Source: Lathyrus oleraceus (lineage: Eukaryota; Streptophyta; Magnoliopsida; Fabales; Fabaceae). From it: 64,000 nt of DNA. The notes beneath the pieces are model-generated. The model had not been told where the DNA came from, searched no databases, and saw only the letters and a program-made list of their open reading frames with translations. Shown in pieces: positions 48,819 to 61,038 of this stretch (positions are counted from its first letter, which is position 1; each line of letters starts with the position of its first letter). The position numbers and the translations under genes are program-made. The stretch is taken from the NCBI RefSeq assembly GCF_024323335.1, contig NC_066585.1, forward strand, positions 79,740,118 to 79,804,117. Direction: 5' to 3'.

Positions 48819-51500
48819 TATGACAACAGTCCTCTCCTCGAGCAATCAAATGCTCTAACAACCAACTCACTCGGTTTGATTACTAGACATTAACTCGGAT
48901 AACAAACTCTTGGTCCCCGGGGAGATTACCTCGTGAAGGGTCGTACGAGAACCTCAATTAATGGTAGACTCTCTTAGAGGTATTGATGATCGTCGAAGTT
49001 ACAACTTCAGGATCCCTATCTCCATTAGACTTCGGGACCCCAAGACCCCATTTTTAGAACATTTAACCTTGGTTGGGCTAGACCGATGATCGTGTAGTCT
49101 AGATCCCCGGGGAGCTTTCCTCGCGAGGGACGATACAGAGATCTCACTAAGAGTAGATTTCCATGATGGAGATGTCGACTGGCAAGTAAATTGACATAAT
49201 AGGTAGGCAGTCAAGGGAGTCCATGACTATAAGGGCATTGTCTTACACCCAATCTCTCAGAAGCCCTAGATCTTTGAAAGTGAGAACCCATGTTTGAAAA
49301 TCAGTAATTACTAAACCTAAACCCTCGTCACAGTAATCTCGGACCTATGAACCACATGCCTATGTTTCATGGAAACTAATAAAAACTATCCATGCATGCA
49401 CTCATGAACATTCATACATCATTAATCAATAAGAAAAGCTCTTAAGGATTTTGTTTGTTTAAATGCAAGAAATAAAAAAAAATCTACGAACACAGTCGTG
49501 GATCACACGGGTAGTAAAACCTTCTCTTTCAAATTCAAGACTCCATATATTGACATCTTGAAGGTCCTTTTCTCTAGGGTAACGTCCCTCAATCCTAGCG
49601 ATCCTAGCCCTCTCTTTTATCCACGCAAAGTAGGGTTCCTTGGCTAGGATGTTCTTCTTGCCCCAGACTTGGTCAATCCAAATTATGCTTGTCCAAGTTC
49701 TTGTTACTCTCTTCATAGTTTGACAAAAAAAATCAGAGCTCCGTAGTTCGGAGTAGAAAATGTTTGTGAGTTTGGTTGATTTTACCTTTTAGAAAGGGGT
49801 TTTCGTAGAGGGTGCCTTAAGGCACAAAAATTAGGTTTGATAGGTTGTGTTGATCTTACCCTAAACAAGGGTTTATTGAAAATAATTTCTGATTAGTTTG
49901 CACTAAAGTCTAGGGGGGCAGGTGAATATTCTAGACAATAAGGCAGAATGCTCCATTCTCACTCATTTTCCACCACTTAAGCCTCGTGGCGCACAATATT
50001 AATTGTAGTTATTAAATGTTTTGAATTTGATTAAGAAGAATCTGCTTGAAGTTGGATAAGGGTTAGTTTGTTTGAAACAACCTGCTGCAGAATCTGCTTT
50101 TTGCCATTTTGTACAAAGAGTGATTTCTTGCACATGGAGTCGAGTTATTGGCTTGGAGAGGATTTGGCATGCATGATGACCTTGATTCATACGTCAATAC
50201 CATTTTTTATATGTTTCTGTACCATTGGGACCAAAAGACGTGAGTTAGAAGGCTTGGCATCTTGACTTGCACATTCGGACTGGTGTGCAATTGGCTTGTG
50301 CGCCGAGACAAAACACCAACTTTGAAGCAAGGCCAAATAAAAATGGCTCGTGCACTTTGCTTCAATTTTGGGTCATTTATTATTTGCTATGAACTTGATT
50401 GAATGCAAAAAGAACCGTGTTAAAAGGGCTTGTGGTTTGGAAATTGCAAGGTGTTAAAGTAGAGGTCATGACATGATTTTAGGGCATGTTGGACCAACTT
50501 GGCCAATAGCAAAATTGAAGCATTTCCTCAATTAATTAGGTCTTGGACCTTGAAAAAAAATTGAGAGGAGGTTATTTGGGACATTTTTCTTGAAGTCGAA
50601 TTAAAAAATATTAAAAAATGAAGAAGTTATGGTCATTGGAACTTCCCATAGGCCATTCTTGCTAAATAATGACCGGCCACCATGGCCTAGTTTTAGGGTT
50701 TTTGTGATTTCTTGCTTTTCAAGCCAAGGTGATGGATGTTTTAAGTTCATATGATCATATCATGATGGGAAATGAAGTTTGGACTTTTTTGGAATTATTT
50801 TAGGTCAAATTGGTGGGTGGATCAAGTCATGGAAAGTTGAAAAATCAAGTATAAACGAAATACCTGCAACATGGATTGGATGGATGTTTCAATGGTTGGT
50901 TGTGTTTGTAATAGACATAAAATGATGTTGTTGATGTTGAATGAGTGGTAGGGTGATTTGATGGCCAAAAATGAGGAATGCCAATGATCAAAGAAACTCA
51001 AACTAGGGTTTCTTGAGCGACAAGTTTCATCAAGAACCATGGACAGAAGAATTAGGGTTTGAAGTGTGGGGATCCTATTGAGATGTTTAAAGGGTATGGG
51101 GCATGAAAAAAATTTGAATTTGAGGGATCCTCGATGCCAAGGTCAATATCCATGGTGAAACATAACTTGTGAAAGCCAAATGAGGGAACTTGGGTTTGGT
51201 CCTTATGTGACTAGATGACTCTTGAAACTTCTTTAAAAAGGGGACTCACCACCCAAATTGGGTTTGGGGAGTGAGTGGGATTCATGAGTGGTCCTCTTAG
51301 CTTTGTGGGATGCTTGAGGATGATAATGGGGTAAAGGTGGCTTGGGCACACCTCCACATGGCAAGAGGCTCTAAGCTTTTGCAGATGAATCTCATGCCTT
51401 GGGCTTAGGAATAATTATGGTCATTATATACAAATGCAAATGAGATGATATGAATAGGATGTATGATTAGGGGTTAGGTGCTCAAGAAGATGATATGGGG
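48819..51500. repeat. Satellite unit U11, A' (2682 bp)
   Basis: It shares ATTAAAAAATATT (near 50600) with U7 rather than with its neighbours. It shares GATGCCAAGG...GAAACATAAC (about 51134-51166) with U13 but not with U12. Confidence 0.92.
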
Positions 51501-54183
51501 TATGACAACAGTCCTCTCCTCGAGCAATCAAATGCTCTAACAACCAACTCACTCGGTTTGATTACTAGACATTAACTCGGATAACAAACTCTTGGTCCCC
51601 GGGGAGATTACCTCGTGAAGGGTCGTACGAGAACCTCAATTAATGGTAGACTCTCTTAGAGGTATTGATGATCGTCGAAGTTACAACTTCAGGATCCCTA
51701 TCTCCATTAGACTTCGGGACCCCAAGACCCCATTTTTAGAACATTTAACCTTGGTTGGGCTAGACCGATGATCGTGTAGTCTAGATCCCCGGGGAGCTTT
51801 CCTCGCGAGGGACGATACAGAGATCTCACTAAGAGTAGATTTCCATGATGGAGATGTCGACTGGCAAGTAAATTGACATAATAGGTAGGCAGTCAAGGGA
51901 GTCCATGACTATAAGGGCATTGTCTTACACCCAATCTCTCAGAAGCCCTAGATCTTTGAAAGTGAGAACCCATGTTTGAAAATCAGTAATTACTAAACCT
52001 AAACCCTCGTCACAGTAATCTCGGACCTATGAACCACATGCCTATGTTTCATGGAAACTAATAAAAACTATCCATGCATGCACTCATGAACATTCATACA
52101 TCATTAATCAATAAGAAAAGCTCTTAAGGATTTTGTTTGTTTAAATGCAAGAAATAAAAAAAAATCTACGAACACAGTCGTGGATCACACGGGTAGTAAA
52201 ACCTTCTCTTTCAAATTCAAGACTCCATATATTGACATCTTGAAGGTCCTTTTCTCTAGGGTAACGTCCCTCAATCCTAGCGATCCTAGCCCTCTCTTTT
52301 ATCCACGCAAAGTAGGGTTCCTTGGCTAGGATGTTCTTCTTGCCCCAGACTTGGTCAATCCAAATTATGCTTGTCCAAGTTCTTGTTACTCTCTTCATAG
52401 TTTGACAAAAAAAATCAGAGCTCCGTAGTTCGGAGTAGAAAATGTTTGTGAGTTTGGTTGATTTTACCTTTTAGAAAGGGGTTTTCGTAGAGGGTGCCTT
52501 AAGGCACAAAAATTAGGTTTGATAGGTTGTGTTGATCTTACCCTAAACAAGGGTTTATTGAAAATAATTTCTGATTAGTTTGCACTAAAGTCTAGGGGGG
52601 CAGGTGAATATTCTAGACAATAAGGCAGAATGCTCCATTCTCACTCATTTTCCACCACTTAAGCCTCGTGGCGCACAATATTAATTGTAGTTATTAAATG
52701 TTTTGAATTTGATTAAGAAGAATCTGCTTGAAGTTGGATAAGGGTTAGTTTGTTTGAAACAACCTGCTGCAGAATCTGCTTTTTGCCATTTTGTACAAAG
52801 AGTGATTTCTTGCACATGGAGTCGAGTTATTGGCTTGGAGAGGATTTGGCATGCATGATGACCTTGATTCATACGTCAATACCATTTTTTATATGTTTCT
52901 GTACCATTGGGACCAAAAGACGTGAGTTAGAAGGCTTGGCATCTTGACTTGCACATTCGGACTGGTGTGCAATTGGCTTGTGCGCCGAGACAAAACACCA
53001 ACTTTGAAGCAAGGCCAAATAAAAATGGCTCGTGCACTTTGCTTCAATTTTGGGTCATTTATTATTTGCTATGAACTTGATTGAATGCAAAAAGAACCGT
53101 GTTAAAAGGGCTTGTGGTTTGGAAATTGCAAGGTGTTAAAGTAGAGGTCATGACATGATTTTAGGGCATGTTGGACCAACTTGGCCAATAGCAAAATTGA
53201 AGCATTTCCTCAATTAATTAGGTCTTGGACCTTGAAGAAAAAATTGAGAGGAGGTTATTTGGGACATTTTTCTTGAAGTCGAATTTAAAAATATTAAAAA
53301 ATGAAGAAGTTATGGTCATTGGAACTTCCCATAGGCCATTCTTGCTAAATAATGACCGGCCACCATGGCCTAGTTTTAGGGTTTTTGTGATTTCTTGCTT
53401 TTCAAGCCAAGGTGATGGATGTTTTAAGTTCATATGATCATATCATGATGGGAAATGAAGTTTGGACTTTTTTGGAATTATTTTAGGTCAAATTGGTGGG
53501 TGGATCAAGTCATGGAAAGTTGAAAAATCAAGTATAAACGAAATACCTGCAACATGGGTTGGATGGATGTTTCAATGGTTGGTTGTGTTTGTAATAGACA
53601 TAAAATGATGTTGTTGATGTTGAATGAGTGGTAGGGTGATTTGATGGCCAAAAATGAGGAATGCCAATGATCAAAGAAACTCAAACTAGGGTTTCTTGAG
53701 CGACAAGTTTCATCAAGAACCATGGACAGAAGAATTAGGGTTTGAAGTGTGGGGATCCTATTGAGATGTTTAAAGGGTATGGGGCATGAAAAAAATTTGA
53801 ATTTGAGGGATCCTCGATGGCAAGGTCAATATCCATGGTGAAACAAGACTTGTGAAAGCCAAATGAGGGAACTTGGGTTTGGTCCTTATGTGACTAGATG
53901 ACTCTTGAAACTTCTTTAAAAAGGGGACTCACCACCCAAATTGGGTTTGGGGAGTGAGTGGGATTCATGAGTGGTCCTCTTAGCTTTGTGGGATGCTTGA
54001 GGATGATAATGGGGTAAAGGTGGCTTGGGCACACCTCCACATGGCAAGAGGCTCTAAGCTTTTGCAGATGAATCTCATGCCTTGGGCTTAGGAATAATTA
54101 TGGTCATTATATACAAATGCAAATGAGATGATATGAATAGGATGTATGATTAGGGGTTAGGTGCTCAAGAAGATGATATGGGG
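51501..54183. repeat. Satellite unit U12, A' (2683 bp)
   Basis: Nearly identical to U9, with a private CATGGGTTGGATGG near 53554. Confidence 0.93.
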
Positions 54184-56883
54184 TATGACAACAGTCCTCT
54201 CCTCGAGCAATCAAATGCTCTAACAACCAACTCACTCGGTTTGATTACTAGACATTAACTCGGATAACAAACTCTTGGTCCCCGGGGAGATTACCTCGTG
54301 AAGGGTCGTACGAGAACCTCAATTAATGGTAGACTCTCTTAGAGGTATTGATGATCGTCGAAGTTACAACTTCAGGATCCCTATCTCCATTAGACTTCGG
54401 GACCCCAAGACCCCATTTTTAGAACATTTAACCTTGGTTGGGCTAGACCGATGATCGTGTAGTCTAGATCCCCGGGGAGCTTTCCTCGCGAGGGACGATA
54501 CAGAGATCTCACTAAGAGTAGATTTCCATGATGGAGATGTCGACTGGCAAGTAAATTGACATAATAGGTAGGCAGTCAAGGGAGTCCATGACTATAAGGG
54601 CATTGTCTTACACCCAATCTCTCAGAAGCCCTAGATCTTTGAAAGTGAGAACCCATGTTTGAAAATCAGTAATTACTAAACCTAAACCCTCGTCACAGTA
54701 ATCTCGGACCTATGAACCACATGCCTATGTTTCATGGAAACTAATAAAAACTATCCATGCATGCACTCATGAACATTCATACATCATTAATCAATAAGAA
54801 AAGCTCTTAAGGATTTTGTTTGTTTAAATGCAAGAAATAAAAAAAAATCTACGAACACAGTCGTGGATCACACGGGTAGTAAAACCTTCTCTTTCAAATT
54901 CAAGACTCCATATATTGACATCTTGAAGGTCCTTTTCTCTAGGGTAACGTCCCTCAATCCTAGCGATCCTAGCCCTCTCTTTTATCCACGCAAAGTAGGG
55001 TTCCTTGGCTAGGATGTTCTTCTTGCCCCAGACTTGGTCAATCCAAATTATGCTTGTCCAAGTTCTTGTTACTCTCTTCATAGTTTGACAAAAAAAATCA
55101 GAGCTCCGTAGTTCGGAGTAGAAAATGTTTGTGAGTTTGGTTGATTTTACCTTTTAGAAAGGGGTTTTCGTAGAGGGTGCCTTATGGCACAAAAATTAGG
55201 TTTGATAGGTTGTGTTGATCTTACCCTAAACAAGGGTTTATTGAAAATAATTTCTGATTAGTTTGCACTAAAGTCTAGGGGGGCAGGTGAATATTCTAGA
55301 CAATAAGGCAGAATGCTCCATTCTCACTCATTTTCCACCACTTAAGCCTCGTGGCGCACAATATTAATTGTAGTTATTAAATGTTTTGAATTTGATTAAG
55401 AAGAATCTGCTTGAAGTTGGATAAGGGTTAGTTTGTTTGAAACAACCTGCTGCAGAATCTGCTTTTTGCCATTTTGTACAAAGAGTGATTTCTTGCACAT
55501 GGAGTCAAGTTATTGGCTTGGAGAGGATTTGGCATGCATGATGACCTTGATTCATACGTCAATACCATTTTTTATATGTTTCTGTACCATTGGGACCAAA
55601 AGACGTGAGTTAGAAGGCTTGGCATCTTGACTTGCACATTCGGACTGGTGTGCAATTGGCTTGTGCGCCGAGACAAAACACCAACTTTGAAGCAAGGCCA
55701 AATAAAAATGGCTCGTGCACTTTGCTTCAATTTTGGGTCATTTATTATTTGCTATGAACTTGATTGAATGCAAAAAGAACCGTGTTAAAAGGGCTTGTGG
55801 TTTGGAAATTGCAAGGTGTTAAAGTAGAGGTCATGACATGATTTTAGGGCATGTTGGACCAACTTGGCCAATAGCAAAATTGAAGCATTTCCTCAATTAA
55901 TTAGGTCTTGGACCTTGAAGAAAAAATTGAGAGGAGGTTATTTGGGACATTTTTCTTGAAGTCGAATTTAAAAATATTAAAAAATGAAGAAGTTATGGTC
56001 ATTGGAACTTCCCCTAGGCCATTCTTGCTAAAGTGTGACCGGCCACCATGGCCTAGTTTTAGGGTTTTTGTGATTTCTTGCTTTTCAAGCCAAGGTGATG
56101 GATGTTTTAGGTTCATATGATCATATCATGATGGGAAATGAAGTTTGGACTTTTTTGGAATTATTTTAGGTCAAATTGGTGGGTGGATCAAGTCATGGAA
56201 AGTTGAAAAATCAAGTATAAACGAAATACCTGCAACATGGATTGGATGGATGTTTCAATGGTTGGTTGTGTTTGTAATGGACATAAAATGATGTTGTTGA
56301 TGTTGAATGAGTGGTAGGGTGATTTGATGGCCAAAAATGAGGAATGCCAATGATCAAAGAAACTCAAACTAGGGTTTCTTGAGCGACAAGTTTCATCAAG
56401 AACCATGGACAGAAGAATTAGGGTTTGAAGTTTAGGGATCCTATTGAGATGTTTAAAGGGTATGGGGCATGAAAAAATTTTGAATTTGAGGGATCCTCGA
56501 TGCCAAGGTCAATATCCATGGTGAAACATAACTTGTGAAAGCCAAATGAGGGAACTTGGGTTTGGTCCTTATGTGACTAGATGACTCTTGAAACTTCTTT
56601 AAAAAGGGGACTCACCACCCAAATTGGGTTTGGGAAGTGAGTGGGATTCATGAGTGGTCCTCTTAGCTTTGTGGGATGCTTGAGGATGATAATGGGGTAA
56701 AGGTGGCTTGGGCACACCTCCACATGGCAAGAGGCTCTAAGGTTTTGCAGATGAATCTCATGCCTTGGGCTTAGGAATAATTATGGTCATTATATACAAA
56801 TGCAAATGAGATGATATGAATGGGATGTATGATTAGGGGTTAGGTGCTCAAGAAGATGATATGGGGTAGGGAAAATTTGAGGG
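54184..56883. repeat. Satellite unit U13, A' body with A-type tail (2700 bp)
   Basis: The first ~1.6 kb is A' (GGGGGGCAGG near 55279; the palindrome is broken as GTGCCTTATGGCAC). From about 56010 it carries CCCCTAGGCC and AAAGTGTGACC, like A unit U2, and the A-type tail GTAGGGAAAATTTGAGGG. It looks like a crossover between A' and A that closes the amplified block. Confidence 0.88.
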
Positions 56884-59056
56884 TATGACAACAGTCCTCT
56901 CCTCGAGCAATCAAATGCTCTAACAACCAACTCACTCGGTTTGATTACTAGACATTCATTCGGATAACAAACTCTTGGTCCCTGGGGAGATTACCTCGTG
57001 AAGGTTTGTACGATAACCTCAATTAGTGGCCGACTCTCTTAGAGGTATTGATGATCGTCGAGGTTACGGCTTCAGGATCCCTATCTCCATTAGAGTTCGG
57101 GACCCCAAGACCCCCTTTTTAGAACATTTAACCTTGGTCGGGCTAGACCGTTGATCGTGTAGTCTAGATCCCCAAGGATCTTTCCTCGCGAGGGACGATA
57201 CGGAGATCTCACTAAGAGTAGATTTCTTTGATGGAGATGTCGACTGGCAAGTAAATTGACATAAGTGGGAGGCAGTCAAGGGAGTCCATGACTCTAAGAG
57301 TAGTGTCTTACGCCCAATCTCTCAAAAGACCTAGATCTTTGAAAGTGAGAACCCATGTTTGAAAAGTAGTCATTACTAAACCTAAACCCTCATCACAGTA
57401 ATCCCCGACCTATGAACCACATGCCTATGTTTCATGGAAACTAATAAAAACTATCCATGCATGCACTCATGAACATTCATACATCATTAATTAATAAGAA
57501 AAGCTCTTAAGGATTTTGTTTGTTTAAACGCAAGAAATAAAAAAAAATCTACGAACACAGTCGTGGATCACACGGCTAGGAAAACCTTCTCTTTCAGATT
57601 CACGGCTCCATATATTGACATTTCGAAGGTCCTTTTCTCTAGGGTAACGTCCCTCAATCCTAGCGATCGTAGCCCTCTCTTTTGCCCACGCAAAGTAAGG
57701 TTCCTTGGCTAGGATGTTCTTCTTGCCCCAGTCTTGGTCAATCCAAATTATTCTTGTCCAAGTTCTTGTTACTCTCTTCATAATTTGACAAAAATATTCA
57801 GAGCTCCGTAGTTCGGAGTAGAAAATGTTTGTGAGTTTGGTTGATTTTACCTTTTAGAAAGGGGTTTTCGTAGAGGGTTCCCTAAGGCACAAAAATTAGG
57901 TTTGATAGGTTGTGTTTATTTTACCCTAAACAAGGGTTTATTGAAAATAATTTCTGATTAATTTGCACTAAAGTCTAGGGGCGCAGGTGAATATTCTAGA
58001 CAATAAGGCAGAATGCTCCATTTTCACTCATTTTCCACCACTTAAGCCTCGTGGCGCAGAATATTAATTGTAGTTATTAAATGTTTTAATTTGATTAAGA
58101 AAAATTTGATTGACGTTGGATCAAGGGTTAGTTTGTTTGAAACAACCTACTACAGAAATTGCTTTTTGCCATTTTGTACAAAGAGTGATTTCTTGCACAT
58201 GGGGTCGAGTTATTGGCTTGGAGAGGATTTGGCACGCATGATGACCTTGATTCATACGTGAATACCATTTTTTATATGTTTATGTACCATTGGGACCAAA
58301 ATAAGTGAGTTAGAAGGCTTGGCATGTTGACTTGCACATTCAGACTAGTGTACAATTGGCTTGTGCACCAAGACAAAACACCAACTTTGAACCAAGGCCA
58401 AATAAAAATGGCTCGTGCACTTTGCTTCAATTTTGGGTCATTTATTCTTTGCTATGAACTTGATTGAATGCAAAAAGAATCGTGTCAAAAGGGCTTGTGG
58501 TTTGGAAATTGCAAGGTGTTAAAGTAGAGGTCATGACATGATTTTAGGGCATGTTGGACCAACTTGGCCAATAGCAAATTTGAAGCATTTCCTCAATTAA
58601 TTAGGTCTTGGAACTTGTAATTTTTTTGGAGAGGAGGTTATTTGGGACATTTTTCTCGAAGTCGAATTTAAAAATATTAAAAAATGAAGAAGTTATGGTC
58701 ATTGGAACTTCCCATAGGCCATGCTTGCCAAAGTGTGACCGACCACCATGGCCTAGTTTTAGGGTTTTTGTGATTTCTTGCTTTTCAAGCCACGTTGATG
58801 GATGTTTTAAGTTCATATGATCATATCATGATGAGAAATGAAGTTTGGACTGTTTTGGAATTATTTTAGGTCAAATTGGTGGTGGATCAAGTCATGGAAA
58901 GTTGAAAAATCAAGTATGAACGAACTACCCGCAACATAGATTGGATGGATATTTCAATGGTTGGTTGTGTTTGTAATGGACATGAAATGATGTTGTTGAT
59001 GTTGAATGAGTGGTAGGGTGATTGGATGGCAAAAATGAGGAATGTCAATGATCAAA
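56884..59056. repeat. Satellite unit U14, B-type, truncated by the CACTA element
   Basis: B diagnostics are present (near 58134 and 58620), restoring the A-B alternation after the A' block. It ends at ATGATCAAA where CACTACGCC begins. Confidence 0.9.
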
Positions 59057-59265
59057 CACTACGCCAAATAAGGGAAAAGAGGGCGCTTTTTTTGGCCTAT
59101 AACAGCGCTTTAAAGCGCCCTCTAATCTGGCGCTGGCATAGGTAAAGACAGCGCTTTTTTTCCTAGTGAAAGCGCTGTCTAAAGTGGCTCTTTAAGCCCT
59201 TTAAGGGCCACTTTAGAGGGCGCTTTTTCAAAAAAGCGCCCTCTAAAGTTGAAACATTTAAGGGG

Positions 59266-59407
59266 TTTAGAGGGCGCTTTTACTGGAAAGCGCCCTCTAA
59301 AGTGGAAACATTTAAGGGTTTAGAGGGCGCTTTCCAGTAAAAGCGCCCTCTAAACCCTTAAATGTTTCCACTTTAGAGGGCGCTTTCCAGTAAAAGCGCC
59401 CTCTAAA
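59266..59407. repeat. Perfect 68-bp inverted repeat with 6-nt loop
   Basis: Arms 59266-59333 and 59340-59407 pair base for base around CCAGTA. Each arm contains two AGAGGGCGCTTT blocks in opposite orientation plus GGAAACATTTAAGGG. A transcript would fold into a long hairpin that could feed small-RNA production; that is inference. Confidence 0.95.
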
Positions 59408-59410
59408 GTG

Positions 59411-60933
59411 GGTGGTTATTTAAATTTTTTTTTTTAAAAAGCGCTATATTTTTTTATTTATTTTAGACAACCTGTATATTGAAGCAGTACACCCAAAACT
59501 ATATAATTTGAAGCCCTTTTTCACACATTGCATTCAACAAGCCTTATATACAGCAATCCATACATATAAAACTATATAATTTGAAGCCCTTTTTCACACA
59601 TTGCATTCAACAAGCCATACATATACAACAATCCACTGATATATAATCGTTTAACTTCTAAAGATTCTATATACAACCAATTCATAACTTAAAAAGAAAT
59701 AAAACTAAGTAGCAAAAGCATCTCTGAGATGTATGTTTTTTTTGCTAGCAGCAGTCTTCTTAGCAACAACCTCTTTTTGTTCAATATCAATAGCATGAAC
59801 CTAAAATATCATAAAATTAGTTAGGTGATGTATAAGATCAAGAATTAACATTTTCTATGCATAAATATCATATAATTGTGTTTATACCTTTTTCTTTTTA
59901 TGCAACTGACTCGATTTGCTGCGTAATCCCCTTATATTTTTGGTCCCTTATCTTTTGAAGATAGAATTGATATATGTTTAGATGGACATGTTCCATTGTC
60001 GTAGAGGGATACTTTCAAATATCCAGCACATCATCTACGCGAATGAGGCTTGACGACAATAGAGCATCTCCATCTAAACAAATATCAATTGATACTTTCG
60101 AGCATCCCTTGCCCCTTGCACGAATGATTGACTTCATAATAGCCATTTTTACCTGTAAAAAAGAAAACAATTAAAATCAGATGACAAATGTAAAAACAAT
60201 TAAAATCATAAAAGTCATTTTACCTGTAATAAAGAAAACAATTAAAATCATTTGACCTGTACCTTTTTCACTAAGTTCTCTTTCTTTTCTTGGTTGGAAT
60301 ATGTTCTACATGTCTCTTAACAACACGGACGGTTGGATTGATCCAAATACCCTCATTATGATCATTCTCGTACCCCATTCTTATACCCCATTCTCGTACT
60401 CTCTCGACAATCGATTGGAAGACATCCATGTATTATCCATTACTAATTAGAATAAACAAAAAACAATTTCAGAAGAGTTCAAACACATTCGGACCTAGGT
60501 TTCTAATGATACTGGTGTTGACACAAAATCATATGTTCATAGGTCGTATAACCCTAACTACTGGGTAATGTAGTCCCATTGCATGCGCTATCATGGTCAC
60601 TAAAAACCAACCGTCAATTTCCTAATAAACCCAAACTATTTAAATGACTATGGATATTGAAACTTTACAGGTCGAAACAAACGTAGCATAGACAACAATA
60701 ACATAAAACAGAAATTGGGCAAAGCTAAAACAAAGCAATAACATAAAACAGAAATTGGGCAAAGCGTGTACCTTTGATTGGTAGAAGGAGGAAACGCGCA
60801 GTAATAATGTAGATCTAACAGAGGTGGAAGGAAAACGCCTTAGAACCCTAACGTGAAAAAGAACGAAAATAACTTTCCATGCCATAACAAAACGCGCAGT
60901 ATGTTATAATTTTAATGTTTACCAAAGGGGACA
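59411..60933 (-). other. CACTA interior with possible minus-strand gene fragments
   Basis: The sequence is AT-rich with a ~60-bp near-identical repeat (GTATACTGAAG-side text, TATAATTTGAAGCCCTTTTTC, at about 59499-59555 and 59574-59615). On the minus strand a 43-codon frame runs from 60146 to 60015 (MAIMKSIIRARGKGCSKVSI) just after a TTTTTTACAG acceptor-like tract. A second short frame near 59800-59706 reads Lys/Ala-rich (EVVAKKTAASKKNIHLRDAF) to a stop. These may be exons of a captured or element-encoded gene; I cannot name it. Confidence 0.4.
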
Positions 60934-61030
60934 TTAGAGGGCGCTTGTGGAAAAAAAGCGCCCTCTAAAGGGGGCCTAAGAGGGCGCTTATGGAAGCGCT
61001 CTCTAAGGCTTTCCAGAAGCGCTTTATAAG
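60934..61030. repeat. Right-hand CACTA subterminal repeats
   Basis: Copies of AGAGGGCGCTT and AAGCGCCCTCT occur in both orientations (GACATTAGAGGGCGCTTGTGG, then AAAAAGCGCCCTCTAAAG, then AGAGGGCGCTTATGG), matching those at the left end. Confidence 0.85.
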
Positions 61031-61038
61031 CTGGAAAT

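Larger units (their letters stand above)
13628..59056. repeat. Long-period tandem satellite array (~2.7 kb)
   Basis: The anchor TATGAYAACAG recurs at 13799, 17089, 27291, 30000, 32700, 35407, 38089, 40772, 43455, 46138, 48819, 51501, 54184 and 56884. After removing one inserted element the spacing is 2681-2709 bp, except the first unit at 3290 bp. Two monomer types are separated by fixed differences such as CCTTGAAGAAAAAATTGAG (A) versus CCTTGTAATTTTTTTGGAG (B). No unit has a long ORF; ORFs of 60-85 codons appear on both strands and shift with indels. No known gene family or repeat name is assigned. Satellites of this period are unusual, but legumes are known to form satellites from retrotransposon 3' regions. 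Confidence 0.95.
59057..61035 (+). mobile_element. CACTA-type DNA transposon, non-autonomous, 3' end abnormal
   Basis: It starts CACTACGCCAAATAAGGG, the CACTA terminus. Many direct and inverted copies of AGAGGGCGCTTT follow within 59080-59410 and again at 60934-61030, the subterminal-repeat layout of CACTA/EnSpm elements. No transposase was found in the ~1.5-kb middle. The reciprocal ...TAGTG end is absent: repeats fade near 61030 and rearranged satellite follows. The right boundary given is approximate. Confidence 0.82.

Noticed and set aside
13628..59056. The array as ribosomal DNA or another tandem gene family.
   Set aside because: No rRNA, 5S, tRNA or histone-like sequence is visible in the monomer; the units are non-coding.
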